From: JAHEKD01 sp965204695
Lineage (GTDB): Bacteria; Pseudomonadota; Gammaproteobacteria; Arenicellales; JAHEKD01
DNA: 64,000 nucleotides
Assembly: GCA_965204695.1 (NCBI GenBank)
Contig: OZ242007.1
Span: 3,038,001-3,102,000, forward strand
Direction: 5' to 3'
The notes beneath the pieces are model-generated. The model saw nothing but the letters and a program-made list of their open reading frames with translations, was not told where the DNA came from and ran no database searches. Positions 41,903 through 52,089 of this stretch are shown one piece after another (position 1 is the stretch's first letter; each line of letters starts with the position of its first letter). The translations under genes were made by a program, and so were the position numbers.

Positions 41903-43123
41903 ATGATAGAAGCACGGACTGTTCAATTTCTCAATAATACAACACCGCCGCATATTCTAACGTTAATTCTCTTAGCAGGAATTCAGGCGCTGGCAATGAA
42001 TATTTTTTTGCCCAGCCTACCTAACATGACAGCATACTTTCAGGCCGAATACCGCGTGTTGCAACTATCCGTTGCGGTTTATCTCGCGGTGAGTGCTGTA
42101 TTACAACTCATCATCGGTCCAATTTCAGATAAATACGGTCGCCGCCCCATAATCCTGTGGGGAATCATCCTGTTTCTTATTGCAACAATTGGTTGTATGT
42201 TGGCCACCAGTGCGGAAATGTTTTTAGTATTTCGTATGCTGCAAGCCGCAGTGGCTGTGACATTGATGTTGTCACGCGCGATTATTAGTGACATTGCCCC
42301 GCGTGATCAAGCGGCGTCAATGATCGGTTATGTCACCATGGGCGTGGCGGTGGTGCCGATGTTTGGCCCAGCGATTGGCGGTATTTTTGATGAAGCCTTC
42401 GGCTGGAAATCCAACTTTATGTTGTTGTTTACACTGGGTGCAATAATATTGTGGTTAAGCTGGTCTGATTTGGGTGAAACAGCACCTAAGAGTATGAATA
42501 CCTTAGGTCAACAGTTTCGTGAATATCCCGAACTACTCATGTCCCCGCGATTTTGGGGGTATGCACTGGCCTCTGGTTTCGCCTCCGGTGTGTTTTTCGC
42601 CTATCTTGGAGGTGCACCATTTATTGGTACAGAGGTTTATAATCTGTCCTCAAAAGCACTGGGGTTTTACTTTGGCTCTCCAGCCATCGGCTACTTTTTG
42701 GGTAATTATCTCTCGGGTCGTTTCTCAACCCGTATGGGAGTTAACACCATGGTATTTTGGGGCACGATGATCACGCTTCTGGGTGTTATCTTGCCTATAG
42801 TCTTCATCATGTCAGGCGTGACTCATCCCCTTGGCTTTTTCGGGTTTATTACTCTTGTCGGATTAGGTAATGGCATGACCATCCCCAATGCGAGTGCTGG
42901 AATGCTTGCTGTACGGCCACAGCTTGCGGGTACTGCGTCCGGACTAGGGGGGGCAATCATGATTTTTGGTGGAGCGACGTTAAGCGCGTTGGCGGGAATT
43001 CTACTTACAACTGGTACGGGTGCTTATCCGTTGTTATTGATAATGTTAACCACTTCTGTGCTGGGCGTTGTTTCCATACGGTATGTGATTTTTCGTGAAA
43101 AGAAATTATCTATAATGAGATAA
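41903..43123 (+). CDS. Bcr/CflA-family drug-resistance MFS transporter
   Basis: The 406-residue MFS transporter has 12 membrane segments. The family loop motif GPISDKYGRRPIILWGIILF follows TM2, and R-x-x-Q (FRMLQAAVA) lies in TM4. The substrate would be drugs or dicarboxylate-like compounds such as bicyclomycin, sulfonamides or cysteine derivatives. It stands alone after mlaA. AAGGAG occurs at 41851 but ATG 41903 has only weak AGAAT near it. Confidence 0.85.
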   Translation: MIEARTVQFLNNTTPPHILTLILLAGIQALAMNIFLPSLPNMTAYFQAEYRVLQLSVAVYLAVSAVLQLIIGPISDKYGRRPIILWGIILFLIATIGCMLATSAEMFLVFRMLQAAVAVTLMLSRAIISDIAPRDQAASMIGYVTMGVAVVPMFGPAIGGIFDEAFGWKSNFMLLFTLGAIILWLSWSDLGETAPKSMNTLGQQFREYPELLMSPRFWGYALASGFASGVFFAYLGGAPFIGTEVYNLSSKALGFYFGSPAIGYFLGNYLSGRFSTRMGVNTMVFWGTMITLLGVILPIVFIMSGVTHPLGFFGFITLVGLGNGMTIPNASAGMLAVRPQLAGTASGLGGAIMIFGGATLSALAGILLTTGTGAYPLLLIMLTTSVLGVVSIRYVIFREKKLSIMR

Positions 43124-43385
43124 GTTTAATAGCTATAAAACTAAAGAAATTCTGTTAGTTACAAATCTTTTTTTTCATTTTAGTTTAGAAAAGCATCATG
43201 AAATTAAACCAACAATCCTCTTGGAGAGTGAAAAATAAGATGAAGGCTAGGCAGTATGGTTGCCACATTATATCGACGGTTTATTCATTGACCTATGACT
43301 AATACAACGTGGTTGTATCGCTTGAATCACAATGATTGATTATGTTTGGTTTCAGTAACGGTTAAACTCGGAATCTTTGCCCAGG

Positions 43386-44399
43386 TAACTAACCTGAGTT
43401 CGGAGAAACGGATTTAAGCTGAAGCCATGAAAGCTTGGTGTTCAGTTGTGGAGAGTTTAATAGCCGGTTTAAGGGGTTGGTGGGTGTATGCAATCAATCC
43501 GGCGATCAGATTGACAATAAAGTTTTTAGCACTGCGATGGCGAGTATGTTCAATCTGCGAGATATTCTTCAACTGATCGAAAATGGTTTCAATAATAAAC
43601 CGCTTTCTGAGCATAAGCCGATCCCATAAACTCATCAGTTGCGGTTTCATGTTCTTGCGGATGGTGGTAATCAAACGAAGATGTTGTTGATGCAATTTGG
43701 CGGTCAGTGTTTGAGATAAATAGCCTTTATCAGCGTATAGCATACCGGTTAACTGTTTGACTAATTCAGGGACAGGGGTCCGATCATCGGTATTGCCAGG
43801 TGTGAATTTAATCGCCAGAATTTCGCCTAAGTGATTGATCACAAGGTGTAATTTAAACCCATAGAACCAACCGGTTGAGGTTTTACCCCGTTTAGCGGTG
43901 TCTTTAAACACCAAGTGGCGAGGAATGCGCAGGTTATGGCAAACACACAATGACGTTGAATCAATAAACGCGATCCCGGTCGGTTGCCCATAACGTTGAG
44001 TCAGGTAAGCACATAACGGCACGGTGATACCACTCATGCGCTCGACAAAACGCGTGTAACTGAGCAGCCCTGGAAACTGATCGGCCAACTGTTTCACCAC
44101 ATGGTTCAAGTAATAGTGCTTGAAATTTCGATAACCGCTTCGGTGAAAGTGAATCACGATCGTCATGATCTCACTGTCTGATAGCTGTGTTGGATAAGGG
44201 CGTTTACGTGGGTTGGATTCGATCAGTTGCTGCTGGCAAACCGGGAGAAAACGCTGGCAAAAATCATCGACATCGCAGAATAATTCGACTAAATTCATAA
44301 CAACACCTGCTGGATAAGACAATTCATGAGGTAATTTATCTCATTTATCTTGCAGGTGTTTGTTTTTATTATCTTATTTCTTCGAACTCAGGTTAACTA
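43386..44399 (-). mobile_element. Complete IS982-family insertion sequence with target duplication
   Basis: Inverted repeats begin ACCTGAGTTCG at 43392 and end CGAACTCAGGT at 44393. A TAACTA duplication flanks them (43386-43391 and 44394-44399). The element is therefore 43392-44393, 1002 bp, with one transposase gene and both ends intact. It appears recent. Confidence 0.85.
43414..44298 (-). CDS. IS982-family transposase
   Basis: The 294-residue DDE transposase of the IS982 family starts MNLVELFCDVDDFCQRFLPV (ATG 44298; an in-frame start at 44322 is possible). Catalytic residues appear in GIAFIDSTSLCVCHN (D), GMLYADKGYLSQTL (D) and FIIETIFDQLKNISQIEHTR (E). The frame is complete, so the element may be active. 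Confidence 0.9.
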   Translation of the reverse strand: MNLVELFCDVDDFCQRFLPVCQQQLIESNPRKRPYPTQLSDSEIMTIVIHFHRSGYRNFKHYYLNHVVKQLADQFPGLLSYTRFVERMSGITVPLCAYLTQRYGQPTGIAFIDSTSLCVCHNLRIPRHLVFKDTAKRGKTSTGWFYGFKLHLVINHLGEILAIKFTPGNTDDRTPVPELVKQLTGMLYADKGYLSQTLTAKLHQQHLRLITTIRKNMKPQLMSLWDRLMLRKRFIIETIFDQLKNISQIEHTRHRSAKNFIVNLIAGLIAYTHQPLKPAIKLSTTEHQAFMASA

Positions 44400-44492
44400 A
44401 AATTAGGTGGCATGATATGATGGTAAACTAACCATTATTCCTTTTATTTATGCATCGCTTTTTAAAATAAGAGCGTAAAAAAGGCCCGAGCT

Positions 44493-45350
44493 ATGAGCCG
44501 ATTTGATGTTGTCCTCGCAATTCTTGTCGCCTTGGTGTGGGGATTTGCATTTGTGGTCATCAAAGTTGGAGTAGATAATTTTCCACCACTGTTGTTTTCG
44601 GCAATGCGATTTACATTTGTTGCCTTTCCGTTGGTTTTCTTTCTACCAGCACCCAAAACGCCCTGGCAGATCATCGTGGCGATAGGTTTTGCTCTTGGTG
44701 TCATAAAGTTTTCACTTCTATTCGTCAGCATTGATGTTGGACTAGCACCGGGTCTGGCGTCGCTATTAATCCAGCTGCAGGCTTTATTCACACTCATCTT
44801 CGCGGCAGTGTTACTTAAGGAAAAACCAACGCGACGCCAGATAACAGGAATTGTCATTGCATTTTGCGGCATCAGTGTAGTCATGATAACAATTGATTCA
44901 AGCTCTACATTACTGGGCGTTGTTCTGATCACGATAGCCGCTGTTGCCTGGGCTGTCGCAAACATTCTGCTGCGATATGCCGGACCTGCTCAGATGTTAA
45001 ACCTGATTGTCTGGGCTTCATTGGTGCCACCGTTGCCGGTCTTAGGCCTGTCATTATGGTTGGAAGGCCCAACAATTGGTTGGCAAGCGCTTACCACAAT
45101 GACATGGCAAGGTGGTTTGGCACTTCTGTATGTTACCCTTGTTGGCACATTACTTGGATTTGTAGGCTGGGGACGACTAATCAATCGCTATGGCCCAAGT
45201 CGTATCGCACCTTTCGCCTTATTAGTGCCAATCTTTGGTATGGCCTCATCCGCACTTTTTCTGGGTGAAACATTTGGACCAACGCGTCTTCTGGGGGCAT
45301 TGTTAGTTTTGATCGGGCTTTACTATACAATTGACCGCACTGTTATCTAA
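44493..45350 (+). CDS. DMT-family exporter (EamA-like)
   Basis: The 285-residue protein has ten membrane segments as two EamA domains (residues ~6-130 and ~145-280): ILVALVWGFAFVVIKVGVDN and AVAWAVANILLRYAG. EamA exports O-acetylserine and cysteine in E. coli; RhaT-like members move other small metabolites. Ribosome site and start at 44493 are plausible (AAGG at 44480). It sits beside the IS982 copy and could be driven from outside. Confidence 0.85.
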   Translation: MSRFDVVLAILVALVWGFAFVVIKVGVDNFPPLLFSAMRFTFVAFPLVFFLPAPKTPWQIIVAIGFALGVIKFSLLFVSIDVGLAPGLASLLIQLQALFTLIFAAVLLKEKPTRRQITGIVIAFCGISVVMITIDSSSTLLGVVLITIAAVAWAVANILLRYAGPAQMLNLIVWASLVPPLPVLGLSLWLEGPTIGWQALTTMTWQGGLALLYVTLVGTLLGFVGWGRLINRYGPSRIAPFALLVPIFGMASSALFLGETFGPTRLLGALLVLIGLYYTIDRTVI

Positions 45351-45604
45351 TGCATGAGAGTCATTACAGATTTCAGTCTCTGAACATGTATTGAACTACT
45401 GTAGTAAACAATAAGCGTAAGCGTTTAGTTAAGGACAGGATTTTCATTTAAGCTGCCATAGGATGGGGTGAATCAGTGACAGGTGTAGCGTAATTTAATC
45501 CGGCCTGATTACCCACCTTCAGAATGGGCAGAAGCAAATTGCCCTACAGCGATGGATTCATTGCCGGTGACATCTACAGTCTGTTCTAATCATTTTGAAT
45601 TTAT

Positions 45605-47134
45605 TTAACTGTTTGACAATTTTTTCCATATTTCATAGTCGCCAAAATTTTTTTCAAATTGATAATTTTTCCTAATATATTCATCCACAATATTTATATT
45701 TAGATCATATTTAGTATAATTTTCTTCGTACCAGTAGCTGGTCGTCAAAACAATTTTTGTTACTGCACTCGACTCAAGATCTTTAACTATTTGTTCTTGT
45801 GCCGCTGTGGTATTGGTTACCCCGGGGTCCAATTGATGAAATTTTGTAGGATAACCCCTATTAGATAAATAATAGATTATTGGTTTATTAACAATAAACT
45901 GGTCGTGATTTTTTACACCAACATAAATTTCTTCGTTAGATTTGGTATGGTTTTGAATAAAATGAATTGTCTGTTCAAGCTGGTCAGGCAAAGCTATCCT
46001 ACCTGCCCTGGCGACAATAGGTTTTCCGTTGTATTCAATAAATTCATCAATTTGATATTGATCCTTCCAGGTAACTGGAATTCTAAGAATATAAATAACA
46101 AAAAGGGAAAAGAATAATAAGCAGAGAAATCTAAGGTGCCCTTTTAATTGTTTATAACCCAAAAAGAATATAACTGGTACAAGCATCATGTTGATTAACG
46201 CTAGCGGTGTTAAATGTGCAACATCTGACCGAGCTAATACCTGGTTAAGAAAACAGATACCTATTAACGAAACTACCCATATTCCGTAATATTGAATTTT
46301 TATTTCCTTTGCTTTGATAATTTTTGTGGTTGTGAAGATAAATCCACATATGGCAACGAATGGAAAGAAATAGAATAGTTTGTTTGTAATTGATAAATCT
46401 GGATATGGTGTCGAACGAAAATTTGGCATTATCTCAATTGGTAGAATTATCAACTGTTGTATTATTTCTTTAATATCTATCTTCACCCAAATAAAAACCA
46501 ATATTGGCAGACCTAAAATTAAAAATGATGCTAGATAACACAATATATAAGTCCAGTTTAAGGGTTTTTGTTGTAAGGTTTTCAAGGTTAATACAAGTAA
46601 GATTGGAACTGCACCATATGTTGCCAAATCATGTCTGAATAAAGCACTTAGTGTTAACGAAATACCACAAAAAATGAGCGATAAATAGTCTTCCTTATCA
46701 AAATGAAACAATAAAAATATGACACCGATAAAAATTAATAAGATCGATGGAAAAATAGTGTAAAGCGAATTAGATGACCCTACTAGCCAAGCGATAGACA
46801 TAATCCAGCTGAGCAAAGCAATTTGCTTTTGTATGGTTATTTTTAACACAACAAAAAATGCTGATACGGCCAGCAACGCCTTAATTATTAAATCATAAAC
46901 TCGTGCAGTGATTAAACTTGACCCGAATGTATCAAACAAAAAAGCTAATAAATATGTTTGCCCTGGTGGATAGATCGTCCAAAATTCGTTAAACGGAATT
47001 TGCCCATTTTGTATGCGCTCTGCTCCTGCCAAAATTAAACCCTCATCGAAGGGATCCACTTTTTTTGTGATTATTGGGCAAAGAAGAATTATGGACAAAA
47101 TTAATAATAAAATAATTAAATTCCTATCTTTCAT
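45605..47134 (-). CDS. Polytopic membrane glycosyltransferase-like protein (GT39/ArnT-like)
   Basis: The start is set at ATG 47134 (MKDRNLIILLLILSIILLCP); the upstream frame reads into IS66 DNA. The 509-residue product has about 11 membrane helices and an N-terminal periplasmic loop DPFDEGLILAGAERIQNGQI containing the Asp/Glu pair typical of GT-C enzymes such as PMT and ArnT. A large soluble C-terminus (EEIYVGVKNHDQFIVNKPII) may lie in the periplasm. It probably glycosylates a lipid or envelope polysaccharide from a polyprenyl-phosphate donor; specificity is unknown. IS66 insertion directly upstream may have removed its promoter. Confidence 0.6.
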   Translation of the reverse strand: MKDRNLIILLLILSIILLCPIITKKVDPFDEGLILAGAERIQNGQIPFNEFWTIYPPGQTYLLAFLFDTFGSSLITARVYDLIIKALLAVSAFFVVLKITIQKQIALLSWIMSIAWLVGSSNSLYTIFPSILLIFIGVIFLLFHFDKEDYLSLIFCGISLTLSALFRHDLATYGAVPILLVLTLKTLQQKPLNWTYILCYLASFLILGLPILVFIWVKIDIKEIIQQLIILPIEIMPNFRSTPYPDLSITNKLFYFFPFVAICGFIFTTTKIIKAKEIKIQYYGIWVVSLIGICFLNQVLARSDVAHLTPLALINMMLVPVIFFLGYKQLKGHLRFLCLLFFSLFVIYILRIPVTWKDQYQIDEFIEYNGKPIVARAGRIALPDQLEQTIHFIQNHTKSNEEIYVGVKNHDQFIVNKPIIYYLSNRGYPTKFHQLDPGVTNTTAAQEQIVKDLESSAVTKIVLTTSYWYEENYTKYDLNINIVDEYIRKNYQFEKNFGDYEIWKKLSNS

Positions 47135-47186
47135 AGTGGTATAAAGGGTTCTTATATGGACACCGCCTGATTGACAAGGAATTTTT

Positions 47187-48806
47187 TCAAGCCGCATGGT
47201 CCAATTCAATATTAGGCTTAAACGGCAACAGGTCCTCAATCTGTTCAACCGTCGCCACCTTTGGCAGTTCAGTGAATATCATCTTTAAATATTGATAAGG
47301 CTCCAGGCCATTGACCTTGGCCGTCTCGATCAGGCTGTACAGGTTTGCACTCGCTTTAACACCCGATACGGTGTCGCAAAAAAGCCAATTCTTGCGGCCA
47401 ACCACATAGGGTCTGATCACGTTCTCGGCCAGATTATTGTCAATGTTCAAATAACCATCAGTGATATAAACCGTCAATTTATCCCACTGTTTGTCTAAAT
47501 AGTACATGGCTTTGCCCAAGGCGGTTTGCTTGACAATCAGTGGTAAGTGTTGATCCAGCCATTGCCGTAAATCATTAAGAATCGGTACAGATCGGGATCG
47601 ACGCAATTCATAGCGTTGTTCAGACGTATATGATTTAGCTTGCTTCTCGATCCGATACAATAGTCGAATCCGCTGTAATGCTTGATGGGCTAACGGTATT
47701 TTCCTGGACTTCAGTTTGCCTTGCGCTACAATCGCCTGGTCAAACTTGCGTTTAGCATGCGCCCAGCAACCTAATTGGGTAATGCCGTTTTCCAGGCAAA
47801 CTTTGTTATACCCCTCATAGCCATCCGTCTGTAAATAACCCGAATAATCCCCTAACAGGTCAACCGGAACACTTTGGCCTCGAGTTGGCGCATAGTCATA
47901 CAATATGATTGTTTTATCCGGCGGGCCACCACGTTGCACCCACATGAATGACTGACTTTGGGGCGTCTTACCCGGCTCTTTTAATACCTGGCATCGTGTT
48001 TCGTCCATCTGGATAATATCGTAGCTCAACATTGATTCACGCAGTAAATTAATCAGCGGCTGGGTCAATATGCCCACCTTGATCATCCAGTTCGCTAAAG
48101 ACGACCGAGTAATGGGTATCTTCAAACGCTTGAATTCTAACTCCTGACGATACAACGGCATCGAATTCACATATTTGTTAATCACGACATGCGCCAAAGT
48201 CCCCGCACAAGCGATACTGCCGGGAATCGGCTGAGTCGGCAGCTTTGCGGCTTTAATGGTTTGTTTGCAATTCGGGCAGCTATAGGTCTTCTTGATATGC
48301 TTGATCACTCGAACCGTCATGGGAATTAGTTCAATCTGCTCAGAAACTTTCTGACCGATTTGCTTCAACTCACTTTGGCAGTGATCACACGTGCATTCAT
48401 TCTCGTCCAGTTCATGGATCACTTCAACACGAGGCAAGTGATCTGGAAGTGGCCTACGGCCACCCTTTGACTGTTTACGGGTATAGCCCGATACATTAGT
48501 TTCGGACCCACCCTGATCAGGCTCGTTGTCTTGACTCGCATGATCGGCTAAAGCTTCTGCCTCATTGAATAGCAACGATAACTGATCCGAGTCGGTATTA
48601 AACTTCTCACTGCGTGAGCCAAAGTTCTGGTGCTTGGCTAAGGCAATCGCTTCAATAAGCTGATTAATATACTCATTTTGATGGTTGAGCTTGGCATCTT
48701 TGGTCACCAAATCATCAGTGAGATGGGTGATTGTTTTTTGCAGTTGAAACACGAGTTCTTTGAGTTTCTCAGGCTCATTAGGCAGTAATTCAACGGATTG
48801 ATTCAT
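47187..48806 (-). CDS. tnpC: IS66 transposase TnpC
   Basis: The transposase has 539 residues from the ATG at 48806 (MNQSVELLPNEPEKLKELVF). A coiled-coil N-terminus precedes a zinc-finger-like region (CTCDHCQSEL and CPNCKQTIKA), then the DDE_Tnp_IS66 core with DIIQMDETRCQVLKE (D), YLQTDGYEGYNKVCLENG (D) and YLNIDNNLAENVIRPYVVGR (E). The longer frame upstream to 48878 lacks support. The frame is intact. Confidence 0.88.
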   Translation of the reverse strand: MNQSVELLPNEPEKLKELVFQLQKTITHLTDDLVTKDAKLNHQNEYINQLIEAIALAKHQNFGSRSEKFNTDSDQLSLLFNEAEALADHASQDNEPDQGGSETNVSGYTRKQSKGGRRPLPDHLPRVEVIHELDENECTCDHCQSELKQIGQKVSEQIELIPMTVRVIKHIKKTYSCPNCKQTIKAAKLPTQPIPGSIACAGTLAHVVINKYVNSMPLYRQELEFKRLKIPITRSSLANWMIKVGILTQPLINLLRESMLSYDIIQMDETRCQVLKEPGKTPQSQSFMWVQRGGPPDKTIILYDYAPTRGQSVPVDLLGDYSGYLQTDGYEGYNKVCLENGITQLGCWAHAKRKFDQAIVAQGKLKSRKIPLAHQALQRIRLLYRIEKQAKSYTSEQRYELRRSRSVPILNDLRQWLDQHLPLIVKQTALGKAMYYLDKQWDKLTVYITDGYLNIDNNLAENVIRPYVVGRKNWLFCDTVSGVKASANLYSLIETAKVNGLEPYQYLKMIFTELPKVATVEQIEDLLPFKPNIELDHAA

Positions 48807-48885
48807 GGGGCTAATTTTACCACAGATAGCCCCGAAAGCCTTATAAACAAAGGCTTTAACCAAAATCATCATGCCCATGTTAATG

Positions 48886-49257
48886 CTATAACACCGTATG
48901 ATGCGGTAATTGCATATGACCTTGTAGCAAGGTTAGATCATACCCATCTAATAACCAGTTGATTTGCTGAGCGTTGAGCTCAACCTGGTCCATCGGCAGA
49001 TTCACCGGCCAGCGAAACCGGGCTTTCTCAATACGTTTCATCCACAGAATAAACCCGTTGCCTTCCCAGGCAATCATTTTGATAATCGTTCTGGCTGCAT
49101 TGCAGAAGATAAACAATTTCGAGGAAAACGGGTCTAAATTCATCTGTCCCTCAACAATGGCGACCAACCCATTTATCGATTTGCGCATGTCCACCGGATG
49201 ACGATACAAATAAATCACTGAATCTGAAGATGGACGAATCAACGCTTGAGTCCACAA
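48886..49257 (-). CDS. tnpB: IS66 Orf2 (TnpB)
   Basis: The 123-residue TnpB family protein (IS66 Orf2) contains VIYLYRHPVDMRKSINGLVA, then LFIFCNAARTIIKMIAWEGN, typical of the family. The start (ATG 49257) overlaps tnpA by 19 bases, which implies coupling. It is needed for IS66 transposition although the biochemical role is unclear. Confidence 0.88.
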   Translation of the reverse strand: MWTQALIRPSSDSVIYLYRHPVDMRKSINGLVAIVEGQMNLDPFSSKLFIFCNAARTIIKMIAWEGNGFILWMKRIEKARFRWPVNLPMDQVELNAQQINWLLDGYDLTLLQGHMQLPHHTVL

Positions 49258-49589
49258 CTGGTGATAATCGATCGAATTGTCTTGGCATCCAGCTCACCAG
49301 TAAACTCAATCACTGTGCCGTTGCTCAGTTTTATTGTGCAACCCGGTAATGCAGGGGAAGAGTGTACGGCCGCTACCGGAATAAAATTCGGTTTGTCCGA
49401 CTGTGCCTCAGACCGATACAGTCCAAGCCTAACCAGCTTACTTTTCCATTGATACAACGTCTTTAAACGCAAACCCTGTGTCAGAGCATAATCCGCAATA
49501 CTGTCTTCACTTTTATCAGCTGCTTTAACATGGTCCAGCCATAAACGCTGCTTTGCCGTCATCGTCTTTGCCAGCATTCCAGTCTCCAA
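49239..49589 (-). CDS. tnpA: IS66 TnpA
   Basis: This 116-residue HTH-type protein is first in the IS66 operon: DSIADYALTQGLRLKTLYQW (helix-turn-helix) and CTIKLSNGTVIEFTGELDAK. Starts at 49589 or the ATG at 49577 (MLAKTMTAKQRLWLDHVKAA). It overlaps tnpB. Confidence 0.82.
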   Translation of the reverse strand: METGMLAKTMTAKQRLWLDHVKAADKSEDSIADYALTQGLRLKTLYQWKSKLVRLGLYRSEAQSDKPNFIPVAAVHSSPALPGCTIKLSNGTVIEFTGELDAKTIRSIITSCGLKR

Positions 49590-49742
49590 TTATGAAAACC
49601 ATACTCTGGCTGATTTATTCTTAACTGGCTAGACCGTCCGGAAATTGACGCTTACCAATAAGCTAAACGAAATAGAGCTACAAAAACAGGGTACATAAAT
49701 AACGCGCTAATTTATACTATGTGATTACATGAGGTCATTTGA

Positions 49743-52073
49743 CTAGCTATAACCACGCTCTAAGGTCATCAGAATTTCTTCAGGCGTTGCGGGTGCATTT
49801 AGTCCAAGAAAATCTTTTGTCTGTATTTTACTGGCAATCGCATCAGATAATGCTGCCAGAACACTGATTGCAAGACAAAGAGGAGGCTCACCGATTGCTT
49901 TTGATTTAAAAATGGATTCTTCCTTGTTCTGATTCCAGTCCACAAATGCCATTCTCATTTCATCTGGTCTATCGCTGCATGTCGGGATTTTGTAAGTAGA
50001 GGGAGCGTGAGTTTTTAACTTGCCTTTTTCATCCCAGACTATTTCTTCTGTAGTGAGCCATCCCATACCCTGAATAAAACCACCTTCTAACTGCCCCATA
50101 TCTATTGCTGGATTCAAAGATTGGCCAACATCATGTAAGATATCAACCCGTGTTGTTTTGTTTTCTCCTGTCAATGTATCAACTAAGACTTCGGCAACAG
50201 CTGCGCCATAAACATAATAACGATGAGGTTGTCCAGTCATTGTCACAGCATCATAAATATTTTCACCAAGCTTGACGTGACCAGTCGCGGAGAGGGAAAC
50301 GCGATTCATAAACGCTTCATGAACTAAATCATCAAAACTAATTTCTCGATTACCGGCCTGTATACGGTTGGGCAGAAATTTAACCTGTTTGTTTGATACG
50401 TTAAATTTGCCCATGGCAAATTTAAGAAGTCTTTTCTTGATTTTTTTTGCTGCTTGTTTTGCCGCAGCTGCATTGAGATCCGTTCCAGACGAGGCTGCAG
50501 TCGCGATTGTATTGGGAACCTTATCAGTGGCAGTAGCGCATATCTTAATTCGATTAGCATCGACCTGTAATTCATTTGCGACGACCTGTAACACCTTAGT
50601 ATGGAGTCCTTGTCCCATCTCAGTACCTCCATGATTTACATGGATTGAACCATCGGCATATATATGGATAAGTGCACCTGCCTGATTGAGAAAGTTTGGG
50701 CCAAAACCAATTCCATACTTGATAGGAGTCAGTGCAATCCCTTTCTTCAAAATATTGGAAGTATTATTAAATGATGTAATTTGATCGCGGCGAGCATAGT
50801 AATTTGATTTATTGATAAGCTCAGGGACCAGTCGATCAAGAATATTGTCTTTAACCTCGGCCATGAACGGCGTGGTATTTCGAATTTTACGTTCGTAGAA
50901 ATTAATTTTACGAACCTCTAATGGATCTAAACTGAGCTGCCGGGCTATCGCGTCAAGAATGCGTTCAATGATTAGCATTGCCTGAGGAGTACCAAATCCC
51001 CGGAATGCAACACCGGAAACCATATTGGTTTTCCATGCGTGACATGTTGCTCGGACATGCTCGAGAAAATAACAATTATCGATGTGATAAATGGCTCGAT
51101 TTAAAATTGCATCAGACTGGTCCATTGAACAACCACAACGCCCATGAAGGTCAAGCACAATTCCTTCAATTGTTCCATTATCGTTAAATCCAACGTTGAA
51201 TTCAGTGAAAATTTCATGACGTTTCCCGGTCACAAGCATATCGACATCACGGTCAAGACGGCATTTCACTGGGCGACCTAATTTATGTGCAGCTATTGCT
51301 GTGATTGCAGCAAAATGAGTTGGTACCGTTTCTTTCCCACCAAATCCTCCTCCCATCCGTCGTACTTTCACAGACAGTGCGCTAGCAGGGCAATCCAAAA
51401 TGCGTGACACGATTGTTTGAACGGCTGTTGGATCTTGGGTGGCGCTATAAATTTTTAAGTTTCCATGTTCCAGTGGTACGGCAAGTGATATCTGGGGTTC
51501 GAGATAGAAATGTTCTTGTGCACCATTACGTAAACGACCGGACAACTTGTGCTTAGCATGTTGGATCATTTTTTTCGGATCACCGCGCTTTAGTGTCCGT
51601 GGAGGAATTATGTAATTATTCAGGGCCTTTGCCTGCTCGATTGTAAGAACAGGCGGTAGTTCATGATATTCCACAATAGCGACTTTTGCGGCCTGTCGTG
51701 CTGCAAATAGGGTCTCAGCAATGATTGCGAATATAACTTGTCCATGATATTCGACTATCTTGTTCGAAAATACACGATCATCGCCAAGTGCAGTATGGCT
51801 GAAATCATTTGTTCCTGGGATATCTGAAGCTGTAATTACATCGACCACACCTGGTGAGGTAAGAACCTTATCGAGCTGAATTTTCTTAATCCGTCCGTGG
51901 GCAATTGGGCTTAATACGAGATGCGCATGCAGGGTTCCTTCTGGTTCGCGAATATCATCGACATAAATCGCTTCACCAGTTACATGCATTTGGGCACTGT
52001 CATGTTCTAAGTGAGTCTGAATTCCACCTTTAATGGTGATATCTTTAGTAGATGAGGTTGATTTTTGTAGCAT
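49743..52073 (-). CDS. xdhB: Xanthine dehydrogenase molybdenum-binding subunit (XdhB)
   Basis: The 776-residue molybdopterin subunit oxidises hypoxanthine to xanthine and xanthine to urate with water. Signatures: GAQEHFYLEPQISLAVP (active-site Gln/Glu region), VRRMGGGFGGKETVPTHFA, SGVAFRGFGTPQAML (substrate Arg), VNHGGTEMGQGLHTKVLQV, ASSGTDLNAAAAKQA, and the catalytic Glu in KAIGEPPLCLAISVL. Length is normal for bacterial XdhB. It lies 16 bases after xdhA on the minus strand. No xdhC chaperone is in the window. Confidence 0.93.
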   Translation of the reverse strand: MLQKSTSSTKDITIKGGIQTHLEHDSAQMHVTGEAIYVDDIREPEGTLHAHLVLSPIAHGRIKKIQLDKVLTSPGVVDVITASDIPGTNDFSHTALGDDRVFSNKIVEYHGQVIFAIIAETLFAARQAAKVAIVEYHELPPVLTIEQAKALNNYIIPPRTLKRGDPKKMIQHAKHKLSGRLRNGAQEHFYLEPQISLAVPLEHGNLKIYSATQDPTAVQTIVSRILDCPASALSVKVRRMGGGFGGKETVPTHFAAITAIAAHKLGRPVKCRLDRDVDMLVTGKRHEIFTEFNVGFNDNGTIEGIVLDLHGRCGCSMDQSDAILNRAIYHIDNCYFLEHVRATCHAWKTNMVSGVAFRGFGTPQAMLIIERILDAIARQLSLDPLEVRKINFYERKIRNTTPFMAEVKDNILDRLVPELINKSNYYARRDQITSFNNTSNILKKGIALTPIKYGIGFGPNFLNQAGALIHIYADGSIHVNHGGTEMGQGLHTKVLQVVANELQVDANRIKICATATDKVPNTIATAASSGTDLNAAAAKQAAKKIKKRLLKFAMGKFNVSNKQVKFLPNRIQAGNREISFDDLVHEAFMNRVSLSATGHVKLGENIYDAVTMTGQPHRYYVYGAAVAEVLVDTLTGENKTTRVDILHDVGQSLNPAIDMGQLEGGFIQGMGWLTTEEIVWDEKGKLKTHAPSTYKIPTCSDRPDEMRMAFVDWNQNKEESIFKSKAIGEPPLCLAISVLAALSDAIASKIQTKDFLGLNAPATPEEILMTLERGYS

Positions 52074-52089
52074 GCTGAGTTCTCAATGT

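Larger units (their letters stand above)
47150..49655 (-). mobile_element. IS66-family insertion sequence
   Basis: The three-gene tnpA-tnpB-tnpC order on the minus strand is diagnostic. The right end is at about 49655, where GGACGGTCTAG-type sequence ends in GTAAGC as read on the minus strand (plus: TTGACGCTTAC). I could not find a matching left inverted repeat, so the left boundary (~47150-47180) is approximate and may be truncated. Confidence 0.75.

Noticed and set aside
45351..45604. Possible gene remnant between the DMT exporter and the glycosyltransferase
   Set aside because: Short in-frame pieces exist on both strands but none reads as a known protein; left as intergenic.
47140..47180. 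Left terminal inverted repeat of IS66
   Set aside because: No sequence matching the right end GTAAGCGTCAATTTCC could be found, so the left boundary is reported only as approximate.
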